Below, one piece after another: positions 1 through 8,096 of a stretch of DNA of 13,468 bases. The notes under the pieces were generated by a model that worked only from the letters and a program-made list of their open reading frames with translations, did no database searches and was not told the origin of the DNA. Positions within the stretch are counted from its first letter, which is position 1. Each line of letters starts with the position of its first letter. The stretch lies in contig DAOWJH010000094.1 in assembly GCA_030640495.1 (NCBI GenBank), forward strand, positions 1 through 13,468, written 5' to 3'. The position numbers were made by a program, and so were the translations under genes. The DNA comes from Dehalococcoidia bacterium. Lineage in GTDB: Bacteria > Chloroflexota > Dehalococcoidia > Dehalococcoidales > DAOWJH01.

Positions 1-62
1 CAAGATAGCCGAACTGATAATTAGACTTAGCTGAGTACAACCTGAATTGAAATGAGCACCAG

Positions 63-1091
63 ATGACGAAGGCGAAAGATGTATGGGTAGTAGCCGAGCA
101 CTCGGCAGATAAAATTGAAGATGTAACCCTGGAGATGATAGGAGAGGGACGCAGACTAGCCCAAAAGTTAGACCAGCAAACCTGTGTCGTCCTTATTGGA
201 TACCAAAAGCCACCGCCTCTACAGCTTCTGTCAAGCCATGGCGTTGATAGACTTTACCTAGTTGATGACCCACTTCTAGCTGATTACACCACTGATGCCT
301 ACGCATCAGTATTGATTAGCCTTATTAAACAGCAACTCCCATCTATTATCCTCTTTGGGGCGACGGCGAATGGTAGTGTTCTTGCTTCAACCATTTCAGC
401 TCGTATGCAGATTGGCTTGCTCTCAGGTTGCACAGCATTGAACATAAATGATGCAGGCATTCTAGAGGCAACTCGTCCTCTATACGAAGACAAGATTTAT
501 AGCACTGCAGTATTCCAAGCCAGTACCTTCCCCCGAATAGCTACCATAAAGCCTGGTGCTATTGGGGTTGGTAAGGCAGAACTATCTGGACAAACTCAGG
601 TGGAAGAGGTGCACCCACACATCACCGCCGAGGACATCAGAACTAAGGTTATAGGCTATACTCAGGCTGACCCTCGTACCCTGGACCTGGCTGAAGCAGA
701 CATAATTGTAGCTGGTGGGCATGGAGCCTCAACTATGAGTAATTGGCATTTAGTCGAGGAGTTGGCTGATGCTTTGGGAGGTGCCATTGCCGGCTCTAGG
801 ATGGCTATGGATGATGGCTGGGTAACCCGGGAACAGCTAATAGGACAATCAGGCAAGACCGTTAAACCCGCATTATATGTAGCACTGGGCATCTCTGGGG
901 CTAGCCAGCATACCGAAGGTATGAAAGAATCAGAGCGGGTCATTGTAATAAACAAGGAAAGAGGGGCAGCAGTTTTCAAGTTAGCCAACCTGTCTATTTT
1001 GGCTGACCTGACTGAGGTGCTACCCGCATTAATTGCCAAGCTGGGGGAACTTCGGCGGTCTGCCACAGATTCAGAGAATGACTCTTCTTGA
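63..1091 (+). CDS. etfA: Electron transfer flavoprotein alpha subunit (EtfA)
   Basis: This is the larger subunit of the soluble EtfAB heterodimer, which takes electrons from acyl-CoA dehydrogenases or similar flavoenzymes and passes them on through FAD. The 342 residues match the usual family length. The N-terminal alpha/beta domain (about 1-195) is followed by the FAD-binding domain: GGHG at 218-221, SRMAMDDGW at 245-253 with flavin-contacting R246, GQSGK at 261-265, and GISGASQH at 276-283, ending in the conserved His. A stop codon at 48-50 in this frame leaves ATG 63 as the only credible start, although the Shine-Dalgarno sequence is weak. The next gene, 98 bp downstream, is the predicted membrane oxidoreductase for this flavoprotein, and etfB follows that, so the three are probably one operon. 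Whether the pair is bifurcating or simply a carrier cannot be settled by eye; the neighbouring quinone reductase favours a carrier. Confidence 0.95.
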   Translation: MTKAKDVWVVAEHSADKIEDVTLEMIGEGRRLAQKLDQQTCVVLIGYQKPPPLQLLSSHGVDRLYLVDDPLLADYTTDAYASVLISLIKQQLPSIILFGATANGSVLASTISARMQIGLLSGCTALNINDAGILEATRPLYEDKIYSTAVFQASTFPRIATIKPGAIGVGKAELSGQTQVEEVHPHITAEDIRTKVIGYTQADPRTLDLAEADIIVAGGHGASTMSNWHLVEELADALGGAIAGSRMAMDDGWVTREQLIGQSGKTVKPALYVALGISGASQHTEGMKESERVIVINKERGAAVFKLANLSILADLTEVLPALIAKLGELRRSATDSENDSS

Positions 1092-1124
1092 AGATAGGTC
1101 ATGGTCCGGCTTGGGGAACTCCTT

Positions 1125-1136
1125 GCCTGGCCAGGC
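1125..1136. repeat. 12-bp perfect palindrome in the etfA-EMO gap
   Basis: GCCTGGCCAGGC reads the same on both strands and is the only obvious symmetric element in the 98-bp gap between etfA and the Fe-S oxidoreductase gene. It has no loop and no T-run after it, so it is not an intrinsic terminator. It could be a protein-binding site or chance. I found no convincing promoter in this gap. Confidence 0.3.
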
Positions 1137-1189
1137 TAGCTATTTTGCAGCCGTAAAATAAACTTTTCAAAGGTGATAATAAAGTATCT

Positions 1190-3202
1190 ATGACACCAGT
1201 TAGTGACATTTATTGGCACATCTCAGGATACGCCATTTTTTGGATATTATTCGCTATCGCCTTTGGCCTGTTCGCTCAGAGGGTTTACTTCCTCTTTCGC
1301 CTCCTGCGCTTAGGACGAAGGGAAGAGCGCTCCCAGAACTTGGGGCACAGAATCAAAACCATGTTAGTCGAGGTCTTTCCCCAATGGTGTAACTTGAAAA
1401 CCGTTACCCGCCAAGACCTGGCTGGCATTGGGCATTCCCTTTTGTTCTGGGGCTTTGGTCTGTTCCTTATTAGCTATATCATCTTTATCGGTCTGGGGGG
1501 AGGATTCGGCCTTTCCTCAGTGCTCGCCGGTAGCACATTTGAGACAGCCTATTCCTCAATTCTAGATATCGCCGGCTTGTTTGTCTGTGCCGCCATAGTC
1601 TGGGCGGCTATCAGGCGTTATATCATAAGACCCGAGCGATTAGAAGCAAGCTTCGAAGCTGGCATTATTTTGCTGCTGGTTATTACCCTTATGGTGCTCC
1701 ATTTTTGCATAGAGGGCTTTGGCTATGCTGCTTACAACATTTCTGCCTCTTATCCCCCCATAGGCGCTGCCTTCGCCAGCTTCCTGATTAGCACGGATAT
1801 ATCGGAAAGCACATTGGTAGCGGTATACAAAGGGCTTTGGTGGCTCCACTACGCTATAATCCTGGGCTTTCTGGTCTATATTCCTCGCTCAAAACATCTC
1901 CACATCCTCGCCTCCCCCTTCAATGTATTGTTTAAGTCCTTGGCTCCTAAGGGAGCTCTGAACCTCATTGACCCGGAAAAGGCTGAGACCATCGGGGCAT
2001 CAAAAATCCAGGACTTCACTTGGAAGCAATTGCTTGACCTTTATGCCTGTGCGGTGTGCGGACGGTGCCATGCCAATTGCCCGGCTACCCTTAGTGGTAA
2101 GCCCCTCAACCCCAGGGAAGTGATTCTGAATCTTAAAGACCATTTGCTAGAGGTAGGCCCCCAATTGCTTAAAGGAGAGACCCCTTCTGCCAACCCTGGC
2201 ACAGCCATGATTGAAGATGTGCTCACCGAAGAGGTGATATGGAATTGCACTACCTGCTATGCTTGCCAGGAGGTCTGCCCGGTTGGTATAGAGCATACAG
2301 TCAAACTTATTGATATGAGGCGAAACCTGGTAGAGCACGGCCGGGTAAGCCCCAGTGTAGCCAAGGCTCTGGAGAGTGTGCGGTTGCTGGGTAACCCCTG
2401 GGAGCAACCCCAGAGTGCTCGGCTGGATTGGGCTGAAGGGCGGAAGGTGAATTTAATTCAGGACCGAGAAGAGGTGGATGTGCTATACTGGGTCGGATGC
2501 GCCGGGGCTTATGACCCTCGGTCACGTGACATATCTCTAGCTGTGGTGAGCCTTTTGGAAAGGGCTGGCGTCAATTATGCTCTTCTAGGCACTGAGGAAA
2601 GGTGCTGTGGTGACCCAGCACGGCGTATGGGGGAAGAGGGTCTATTTCAAATGCTAGCACGGTCAAATATAGAGGTCTTGAAAAAATATAGCTTTAACCG
2701 GATTCTCACCCATTGCCCCCATTGTTACAACATGCTTAAGAATGAATATCCTCAATTAGGCGCCCAGTTTGAAGTGGTGCATCATTCCCAGTTTCTGCTA
2801 GAGCTAATTCACTCGGGGAAGATTAAGCTGCAGGAGAGGCAGGAGCTTAGATTAACCTTCCACGACCCCTGCTACTTGGGGCGTTACAATGACATATATG
2901 ACCCCCCACGCCAGGTTTTGCAAGCCATTTCCAAGGCAACAATGATAGAAATGAGGCTTAATAAGACAAAGGCTATGTGTTGTGGTGCTGGGGGTGGTCA
3001 AATCTGGATACAGTCAGAAAAGGGACGCCGTATTGAGGACATGAGGTTTGAGCAGATTCAGGAGGTGGATGCCCAAGTTGTGGCTACAGCTTGTCCCTAT
3101 TGCACTATAATGCTGGATGCGGTGGCGCAGATAAAGGAGCCAACCGGCAAAATTAAGGTTATGGACATAGCTGAGCTAGTAGTTAGGGCGCTAGCCCAAT
3201 AA
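1190..3202 (+). CDS. Membrane-bound Fe-S oxidoreductase, EtfAB:menaquinone oxidoreductase (EMO) type
   Basis: Predicted to take electrons from reduced EtfAB and deliver them to menaquinone in the membrane. The 670 residues show three blocks. The first (about 10-235) is a NarI-like membrane domain with five hydrophobic helices and candidate heme b ligands H82, H171, H220 and H236 or H238. The second has two ferredoxin-type CxxCxxCxxxCP motifs, at C287/C290/C293/C297 and C353/C356/C359/C363, for two [4Fe-4S] clusters. The third holds two HdrB/HdrD-like CCG domains: C437-x34-CC-x35-CxxC (ending C512) and C561-x35-CC-x36-CxxC (ending C638). Both fit the known spacing for noncubane clusters. The architecture matches the DUF224/HdrD-like proteins found beside etf genes in syntrophic and metal-reducing anaerobes. 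ATG 1190 has AAAGGTG at 1169-1175, a rather long spacing, but no other in-frame start is nearby. EtfB follows 26 bp later. A less specific alternative is a generic HdrD-like reductase. Confidence 0.88.
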   Translation: MTPVSDIYWHISGYAIFWILFAIAFGLFAQRVYFLFRLLRLGRREERSQNLGHRIKTMLVEVFPQWCNLKTVTRQDLAGIGHSLLFWGFGLFLISYIIFIGLGGGFGLSSVLAGSTFETAYSSILDIAGLFVCAAIVWAAIRRYIIRPERLEASFEAGIILLLVITLMVLHFCIEGFGYAAYNISASYPPIGAAFASFLISTDISESTLVAVYKGLWWLHYAIILGFLVYIPRSKHLHILASPFNVLFKSLAPKGALNLIDPEKAETIGASKIQDFTWKQLLDLYACAVCGRCHANCPATLSGKPLNPREVILNLKDHLLEVGPQLLKGETPSANPGTAMIEDVLTEEVIWNCTTCYACQEVCPVGIEHTVKLIDMRRNLVEHGRVSPSVAKALESVRLLGNPWEQPQSARLDWAEGRKVNLIQDREEVDVLYWVGCAGAYDPRSRDISLAVVSLLERAGVNYALLGTEERCCGDPARRMGEEGLFQMLARSNIEVLKKYSFNRILTHCPHCYNMLKNEYPQLGAQFEVVHHSQFLLELIHSGKIKLQERQELRLTFHDPCYLGRYNDIYDPPRQVLQAISKATMIEMRLNKTKAMCCGAGGGQIWIQSEKGRRIEDMRFEQIQEVDAQVVATACPYCTIMLDAVAQIKEPTGKIKVMDIAELVVRALAQ

Positions 3203-3228
3203 GCATAATCTTGTTTGGGTGAGATTAA

Positions 3229-4107
3229 ATGAAGATAGTCGTCTGTGTTAAGCAAGTTTTGGATACAAGGGTTCCTCTGGCAGTTAATGGCTCAGTAGTG
3301 CAGAAGGAACCCTCCCCCATTTACATAATGAATCCAGCCGACCGCATCGCCCTGGACAAGGCTCTGGAAATGAAAGCTTCATTGGCGGGTGAAGAGATAA
3401 CAGTAATTACGGCAGGTCCGGCTAGGGCAGAGCAAGTTCTACATATGGCGCTGGCCGCTGGGGCTGATGAGGTAGTTCACCTTAAAGATGAGGCATTTGA
3501 AGCTTCTGATGCCTATACTACTGCTCTGGCTCTGAGCCGGGTGATTAAGGAGCTGAACTATACTATGATTCTCTGCGGTAACAGAAGCCTGGATATTGGT
3601 GCTAGTCAGGTTCCGGCTTTTCTCGCCGAGTCCCTGGGCATTCCTCAGGTAACAGGAGTGATGGAGTTAGAGATTATGTCCCCGGGGCGAGTTAAGCTAT
3701 GGCGCCGCTTGGAGAAAGGAAGGCGTCAGGTCATTGAGTGCCCTTTACCTGCGCTTTATGCAGTAGATTCATCTGCCGGACAGCCTCGATATGTCTCCGA
3801 GTTCTCCCTGAGGCAGGCTGCGAAGCGGAGGATTAGGAGCCTTACACTGGCTGATATCGGCTTGACTCAGGTCGATGTCGGCCCTCAGGCATCCCTGATT
3901 CGGGTCGTAAGCCTGTCACCTCCTAAGCCAAGACCTAAGAAAATCTACATACCAGATGGTAGCCTATCAGCTTCACAGAGGATGAGCTACTTGCTATCTG
4001 GTGGATTAGCTAAGGGAAAAGAAAGTAGCCTCTTGGAAGGCACAGCTGATTATCTTGCCGAGCAGATAATAAAATATCTTATAGACGAGGGAATACTGCC
4101 TAAATAA
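3229..4107 (+). CDS. etfB: Electron transfer flavoprotein beta subunit (EtfB)
   Basis: The smaller partner of EtfA, which holds the second nucleotide (AMP, or FAD in bifurcating types) and docks with the dehydrogenase. Family features are the N-terminal MKIVVCVKQV strand, NPADRIALDKAL at 35-46, a TAGP turn at 61-64 followed by an AGADE segment, a SLDIGASQ segment near 119-126, and a QPRY motif in the recognition-loop region near 185. At 292 residues it is somewhat longer than the common 250-265; the extra length is a C-terminal helical tail ending in IDEGILPK. The start is supported by GGGTGAG at 3217-3223, six bases after which comes ATG. The same 13 bases recur before ruvB. It lies 26 bp after the membrane oxidoreductase gene and so probably shares a transcript with it. 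In most genomes etfB is directly beside etfA; here the two are separated. Confidence 0.95.
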   Translation: MKIVVCVKQVLDTRVPLAVNGSVVQKEPSPIYIMNPADRIALDKALEMKASLAGEEITVITAGPARAEQVLHMALAAGADEVVHLKDEAFEASDAYTTALALSRVIKELNYTMILCGNRSLDIGASQVPAFLAESLGIPQVTGVMELEIMSPGRVKLWRRLEKGRRQVIECPLPALYAVDSSAGQPRYVSEFSLRQAAKRRIRSLTLADIGLTQVDVGPQASLIRVVSLSPPKPRPKKIYIPDGSLSASQRMSYLLSGGLAKGKESSLLEGTADYLAEQIIKYLIDEGILPK

Positions 4108-4148
4108 TTAGCCCCCCAATGCTAACAGCCCTCCCCAAATGCACTTTG

Positions 4149-4173
4149 TAGAGCAACATTGCAGTAAGCTCTA
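4149..4173 (+). other. Possible stem-loop downstream of etfB
   Basis: TAGAGC at 4149-4154 pairs with GCTCTA at 4168-4173 around a 13-nt loop. No T-run follows, so it is not a standard intrinsic terminator. It could protect the 3' end of the etf transcript, or it could be chance. It lies about 40 bases after the etfB stop. I found no standard terminator between etfB and the rpoB promoter. Confidence 0.25.
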
Positions 4174-4207
4174 AATGGTATTCATCTCGGGGCTAGCAAC
4201 CAGAGTA

Positions 4208-4226
4208 CTATAACAATATGTTATAG
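4208..4226. promoter_or_regulatory. Inverted repeat (possible operator) just upstream of the rpoB promoter
   Basis: CTATAACA, spacer ATA, TGTTATAG: two perfect 8-base arms around a 3-base spacer. The right arm ends four bases before the TTGACA box at 4231. Size, symmetry, AT-richness and position fit a dimeric regulator's binding site. No regulator gene is present in the window to pair with it. As RNA it would lie upstream of the predicted transcription start, so a DNA-level role is more likely than a leader hairpin for rpoB mRNA. Confidence 0.5.
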
Positions 4227-4230
4227 GCCC

Positions 4231-4259
4231 TTGACAAATTTTAAAAATAGGAGTAGAAT
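4231..4259 (+). promoter_or_regulatory. Sigma-70-type promoter for rpoBC
   Basis: A perfect -35 box TTGACA (4231-4236) and the near-perfect -10 box TAGAAT (4254-4259) are separated by the ideal 17 bp. Transcription would start near 4266, giving a leader of about 125 nt before the rpoB ATG. It is the best promoter match I found in the window and suits a highly expressed housekeeping operon. Confidence 0.85.
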
Positions 4260-4378
4260 GATAGATTGTAATTATGCCTCTCAAGTTTTCACCTTATTAT
4301 GTTTCTCCACTAGCTACAGGTTTTATTTTGGCCTAGTACCACAATAATGCAGAGATTCCGCACGTTTGCTTAGGAATT

Positions 4379-4386
4379 AGGAAAGG
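4379..4386 (+). promoter_or_regulatory. Ribosome binding site of rpoB
   Basis: AGGAAAGG ends five bases before ATG 4392, after a T-run. It is a good purine-rich Shine-Dalgarno sequence and fixes the rpoB start, which also matches the expected N-terminus of the protein. Confidence 0.75.
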
Positions 4387-4391
4387 TTTTT

Positions 4392-7300
4392 ATGTCATCA
4401 ACACCAAGTGAAACGAGAATACCTTCCGTTTATAGAAAATCTTATGCCAGGTTACCCCGAATACTAGATGTCCCCAATCTGATCAAAGTTCAACTAGACT
4501 CATTCCAGTGGTTTCAAGAAGAGGGTTTAAGGCAACTGCTGGAGGAAGTATCTCCCATCAAGGACTTTACTGGCAACAGGCTGGAACTTAGCTTCACAGG
4601 CTATGAGTTCCGTATTCCTCCTGACTGGAAAACTGAGCAAGCATGTCGCCAGCGAGACCAGACTTACTCAGTCCCGCTCTATATCAGGGCAAAGTTGCTG
4701 ATTAAAGGGACAGGGGAAATCAAGGAGCAAGACCTATTTTGGGGTGACCTCCCGTTGATGACAGCTAGAGGCACCTTTATCACCAGTGGAACTGAACGGG
4801 CAGTAGTAAGTCAGTTACTCCGTTCTCCCAGTATCTATTTTACTATTGAAGAAGATGCTACTAGTGGGCGTGAATTATGCCATGCTAAGCTAATCCCTAG
4901 TCGTGGGGCCTGGCTAGAGTTTGAGACCAGCAACCGCGATGTAATCTCAGCCAAGATAGACGGTAAACGGAAGATTCCTATTACCACACTGCTGCGCATT
5001 ATTGGCTACAGTAGTGATGAGCAATTGCTCAACCTGTTTCCCACAGAGGACAACTCTTCAGAGCACCAGTTTATCAAGTCAACTATAGAGCATGAGCCCC
5101 TGGTTAGGAATGAAAATGAGGCTCTAATTGATATCTACAAAAAATTACGCCCCGGGGACCCGCCTCATATTGAAAATGCCAGAAAGCTAATAAATAACCT
5201 GTTCTTTAATTCCCAGCACTACGACTTGGGGAATGTAGGGCGATATAAGCTTAATAAACGATTAGGGCTTAAGATTAAGGAAGGTCAACGAGCCCTGAGC
5301 ACGGAAGACGTTGTAGAGATAGTCAGGCACATTATTATGGTTAATAATGGCAATGACATTGCTGATGATATTGACCATCTAGGAAATCGGCGAGTGCGCA
5401 CTGTTGGTGAGCTAATTCAAAACCAGTTTCGCATTGGATTGTTGCGCCTAGAGCGAGTAGCCAGGGAGCGGATGAGCATTATCAGTACTGAGGCAGCTAC
5501 TCCCAGTGCCCTGGTCAACATTCGCCCGGTAGTGGCAGCTATTAGGGAGTTCTTTGGTGGCTCACAGTTATCACAATTTATGGATCAAACCAACCCACTG
5601 GCTGAGCTAACTCATAAGCGCCGGCTATCAGCGATGGGACCGGGAGGTCTGTCTCGTGAGCGTGCTGGCTTTGATGTTCGCGATGTCCACTTTTCCCACT
5701 ACGGGAGGATCTGCCCGATTGAGACGCCAGAGGGGCCTAACATTGGTCTCATCGGCTCTCTAGCTACCTATAGCCTGATTAACCAGTATGGTTTTATTGA
5801 GACGCCATACCGCAGGGTTATTAGCGAGGTGAGTAATACTTATGACAGGCTGGTGGGTAAGACAACCAGGGAGGCAGTGGTTGACGACAAGGGCGCTACC
5901 ATAGTTAAAGCTGGAGCTACTATTACCCCCCGGCTTGCTACCAAATTTTCCCATTTACCCCCCAAGAGCATAAAGGTAGTGCCTTTTGTCTCTGATGAGG
6001 TCGTCTACCTAACTGCCGACAAAGAGGACGAATATACTATTGCTCAGGCTAATGTTCAGCTTGATGACAAAAGCCAATTTGTAGATGAAAAAGTTGAAGC
6101 CAGGCTGGGTGACCGCTATCTAACAGAGGTACCTGATAAAATTGATTTTATGGACGTGTCACCCATGCAAATATTCAGTGTTGCCACATCGCTAATACCC
6201 TTCCTGGAGCATGATGATGCCAATCGTGCCCTGATGGGCTCTAATATGCAGAGGCAAGCTGTGCCCCTGCTTCGCCCTGAGGCACCTCTGGTAGCTACTG
6301 GTATGGAAATGGAAGCCGCCAAGTATAGCGGGCAGGTGCTGTTTGTTAAAAATGCTGGAATAGTAACCTCAGTTACCAGCTCAAGGATTGTAGTTACCAC
6401 GGATGATGGTGATAAAGACACCTACCCATTAATGAAATTCGTAAGCACTAATCAGGGGACATGTATTAACCAGTGCCCTATAGTAAAAAATGGTGACCGA
6501 GTGGAGCCGGGACAGGTTCTAGCCAATAGCTCAGCTACTGAACAGGGGGAGCTGGCTCTAGGGCAGAATGTGTTATGCGCCTTCATGAGCTGGGAGGGTT
6601 ATAATTATGAGGATGCCATTATCATTAGTAATCGCTTAGTTGAGAGGGACAAGTTTACCTCAATTCACATTGAGAAGTATGAGGTAGAAGCTCGAGATAC
6701 CAAATTAGGAGCTGAGGAAATCACCAGAGATATACCCAATGTAAGTGAGGAAAGTCTGCGTGAGCTTGATGAAAATGGCATTGTTCGGATTGGCGCCAAG
6801 GTGAATCCAGACGATATACTGGTGGGTAAAATTACTCCAAAGGGGGAGACGGAGCTATCGGCTGAAGAGAAACTGCTACGGGCTATCTTTGGTGAGAAAG
6901 CCCGAGAGGTGAAGGATACCTCTCTACGAGTGCCTCATGGTGAACGAGGCAAGGTGATTAATGTCAGAGATTTTTCTGGTGATGATTTACCAGTTGGTGT
7001 TAAGAAATGGGTACAGGTGTGGGTTGCCCAGAAACGAAAGGTTTCGGTAGGGGATAAGCTAGCCGGGCGACATGGCAACAAGGGGGTTATTTCTGTTATT
7101 GCTCCGGCTGAGGATATGCCCTTCCTACCTGATGGCACACCGGTAGATATCATCCTTAATCCTATAGGCGTCCCGTCACGGATGAATATTGGCCAGGTTC
7201 TGGAAACACATCTAGGCTGGGCTGCCCAGATGCTGGGCTTCAAAGCGCTCACCCCTGTCTTTGATGGTGCCGATGATACTACAATTGAGGATGCTCTAGC

Positions 7301-8096
7301 CAGGGCATGGCTAGCTCAAAAAGCTGGGGTGGTTAACCTTGACCCCAGTAATGAGAACCCCCCCATGCAACTGGAGGTAGCTAAGGCGTGGGTTACCAGT
7401 CATGGCTACGATGGAGACAAGGTGTTCAGTGATGATTGCCGGGGGGAGGCAAAGGAGGTTTGCCTGCGCCTATGGCTTGAAGATTTAGGCATAGCTAGCC
7501 GAGAGCTTAACCCGCAGGAGCTAGAGGAGGCGGTGAGCCAAGTAAGTAGTGAAAGGAATCTCTCCCCACCTATCATGGGCAAGGTTATACTCTGTGATGG
7601 GCACAGTGGTGAACCATTTGACCAGCCGATAACAATAGGTAACATCTATATGATGAAGCTAATTCACTTGGTTGAAGATAAGGTTCACGCCCGCTCTACT
7701 GGACCCTACTCTTTGATTAGCCAACAACCGCTGGGTGGCAAAGCTCAATTCGGGGGGCAACGTTTTGGTGAAATGGAGGTATGGGCACTAGAAGCCTATG
7801 GTGCTATCCACAATCTCCAAGAAGTTCTGACTATAAAGTCGGATGATGTGACTGGTCGAGCCAAAACCTATGAGGCTATAGTTAAGAATGAGGCTATTCT
7901 CCAACCGGGCATTCCAGAATCGTTCAAGGTTCTGGTTAAGGAGCTGCAAAGCTTAGGGCTTGCCATTGAGGTGATTAATGAAGAAGAGAAGGTAGCCTTT
8001 GCCGAGGAAACTAAGGAAGTCCCTGAAGCAGAGGGGAATTTGAAGTTACCGGAGAGCCCCCTTGCCCAGGGAGAGGTGAAAGAGGAAAATGCTTGA
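4392..8096 (+). CDS. rpoB: DNA-directed RNA polymerase beta subunit
   Basis: Beta subunit of the core RNA polymerase, forming one pincer and much of the active-centre wall. The 1234 residues are normal for a beta subunit without the large E. coli insertions. The rifampicin-pocket region is at about 389-415 (GGSQLSQFMDQTNPLAEL onward); D398, H408 and S413 correspond to E. coli D516, H526 and S531 and are all wild type. The invariant ICPIETPEGPNIGL segment follows. The catalytic-centre segment GDKLAGRHGNKG has the conserved lysines K889 and K897. The C-terminal clamp segment with GGKAQFGGQRFGEMEVWALEAYGA lies near 1115-1140. The last 40 or so residues are a Glu-rich tail with no recognised domain. 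The stop codon overlaps the rpoC start by 8 bp, implying translational coupling. The gene is driven by its own promoter and is not preceded by rplJL here. Confidence 0.99.
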   Translation: MSSTPSETRIPSVYRKSYARLPRILDVPNLIKVQLDSFQWFQEEGLRQLLEEVSPIKDFTGNRLELSFTGYEFRIPPDWKTEQACRQRDQTYSVPLYIRAKLLIKGTGEIKEQDLFWGDLPLMTARGTFITSGTERAVVSQLLRSPSIYFTIEEDATSGRELCHAKLIPSRGAWLEFETSNRDVISAKIDGKRKIPITTLLRIIGYSSDEQLLNLFPTEDNSSEHQFIKSTIEHEPLVRNENEALIDIYKKLRPGDPPHIENARKLINNLFFNSQHYDLGNVGRYKLNKRLGLKIKEGQRALSTEDVVEIVRHIIMVNNGNDIADDIDHLGNRRVRTVGELIQNQFRIGLLRLERVARERMSIISTEAATPSALVNIRPVVAAIREFFGGSQLSQFMDQTNPLAELTHKRRLSAMGPGGLSRERAGFDVRDVHFSHYGRICPIETPEGPNIGLIGSLATYSLINQYGFIETPYRRVISEVSNTYDRLVGKTTREAVVDDKGATIVKAGATITPRLATKFSHLPPKSIKVVPFVSDEVVYLTADKEDEYTIAQANVQLDDKSQFVDEKVEARLGDRYLTEVPDKIDFMDVSPMQIFSVATSLIPFLEHDDANRALMGSNMQRQAVPLLRPEAPLVATGMEMEAAKYSGQVLFVKNAGIVTSVTSSRIVVTTDDGDKDTYPLMKFVSTNQGTCINQCPIVKNGDRVEPGQVLANSSATEQGELALGQNVLCAFMSWEGYNYEDAIIISNRLVERDKFTSIHIEKYEVEARDTKLGAEEITRDIPNVSEESLRELDENGIVRIGAKVNPDDILVGKITPKGETELSAEEKLLRAIFGEKAREVKDTSLRVPHGERGKVINVRDFSGDDLPVGVKKWVQVWVAQKRKVSVGDKLAGRHGNKGVISVIAPAEDMPFLPDGTPVDIILNPIGVPSRMNIGQVLETHLGWAAQMLGFKALTPVFDGADDTTIEDALARAWLAQKAGVVNLDPSNENPPMQLEVAKAWVTSHGYDGDKVFSDDCRGEAKEVCLRLWLEDLGIASRELNPQELEEAVSQVSSERNLSPPIMGKVILCDGHSGEPFDQPITIGNIYMMKLIHLVEDKVHARSTGPYSLISQQPLGGKAQFGGQRFGEMEVWALEAYGAIHNLQEVLTIKSDDVTGRAKTYEAIVKNEAILQPGIPESFKVLVKELQSLGLAIEVINEEEKVAFAEETKEVPEAEGNLKLPESPLAQGEVKEENA

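Noticed and set aside
1..34. Possible tail of an upstream CDS (frame 2 reads KIAELIIRLS then stop)
   Set aside because: Only ten codons are visible, and frame 1 also has a short open tail ending at 24. It looks like a plausible protein end, but nothing identifies the gene or confirms the frame.
662..1102. 146-codon reverse-strand ORF over the end of etfA
   Set aside because: It is a low-complexity Ser/Ala/Pro-rich mirror of the EtfA FAD domain and is explained by codon bias on the coding strand.
4109..4195. Long-range pairing TAGCCCC with GGGGCTA after etfB
   Set aside because: Seven pairs closing a loop of more than 70 nt, with no T-run, is too weak to call a terminator by eye.
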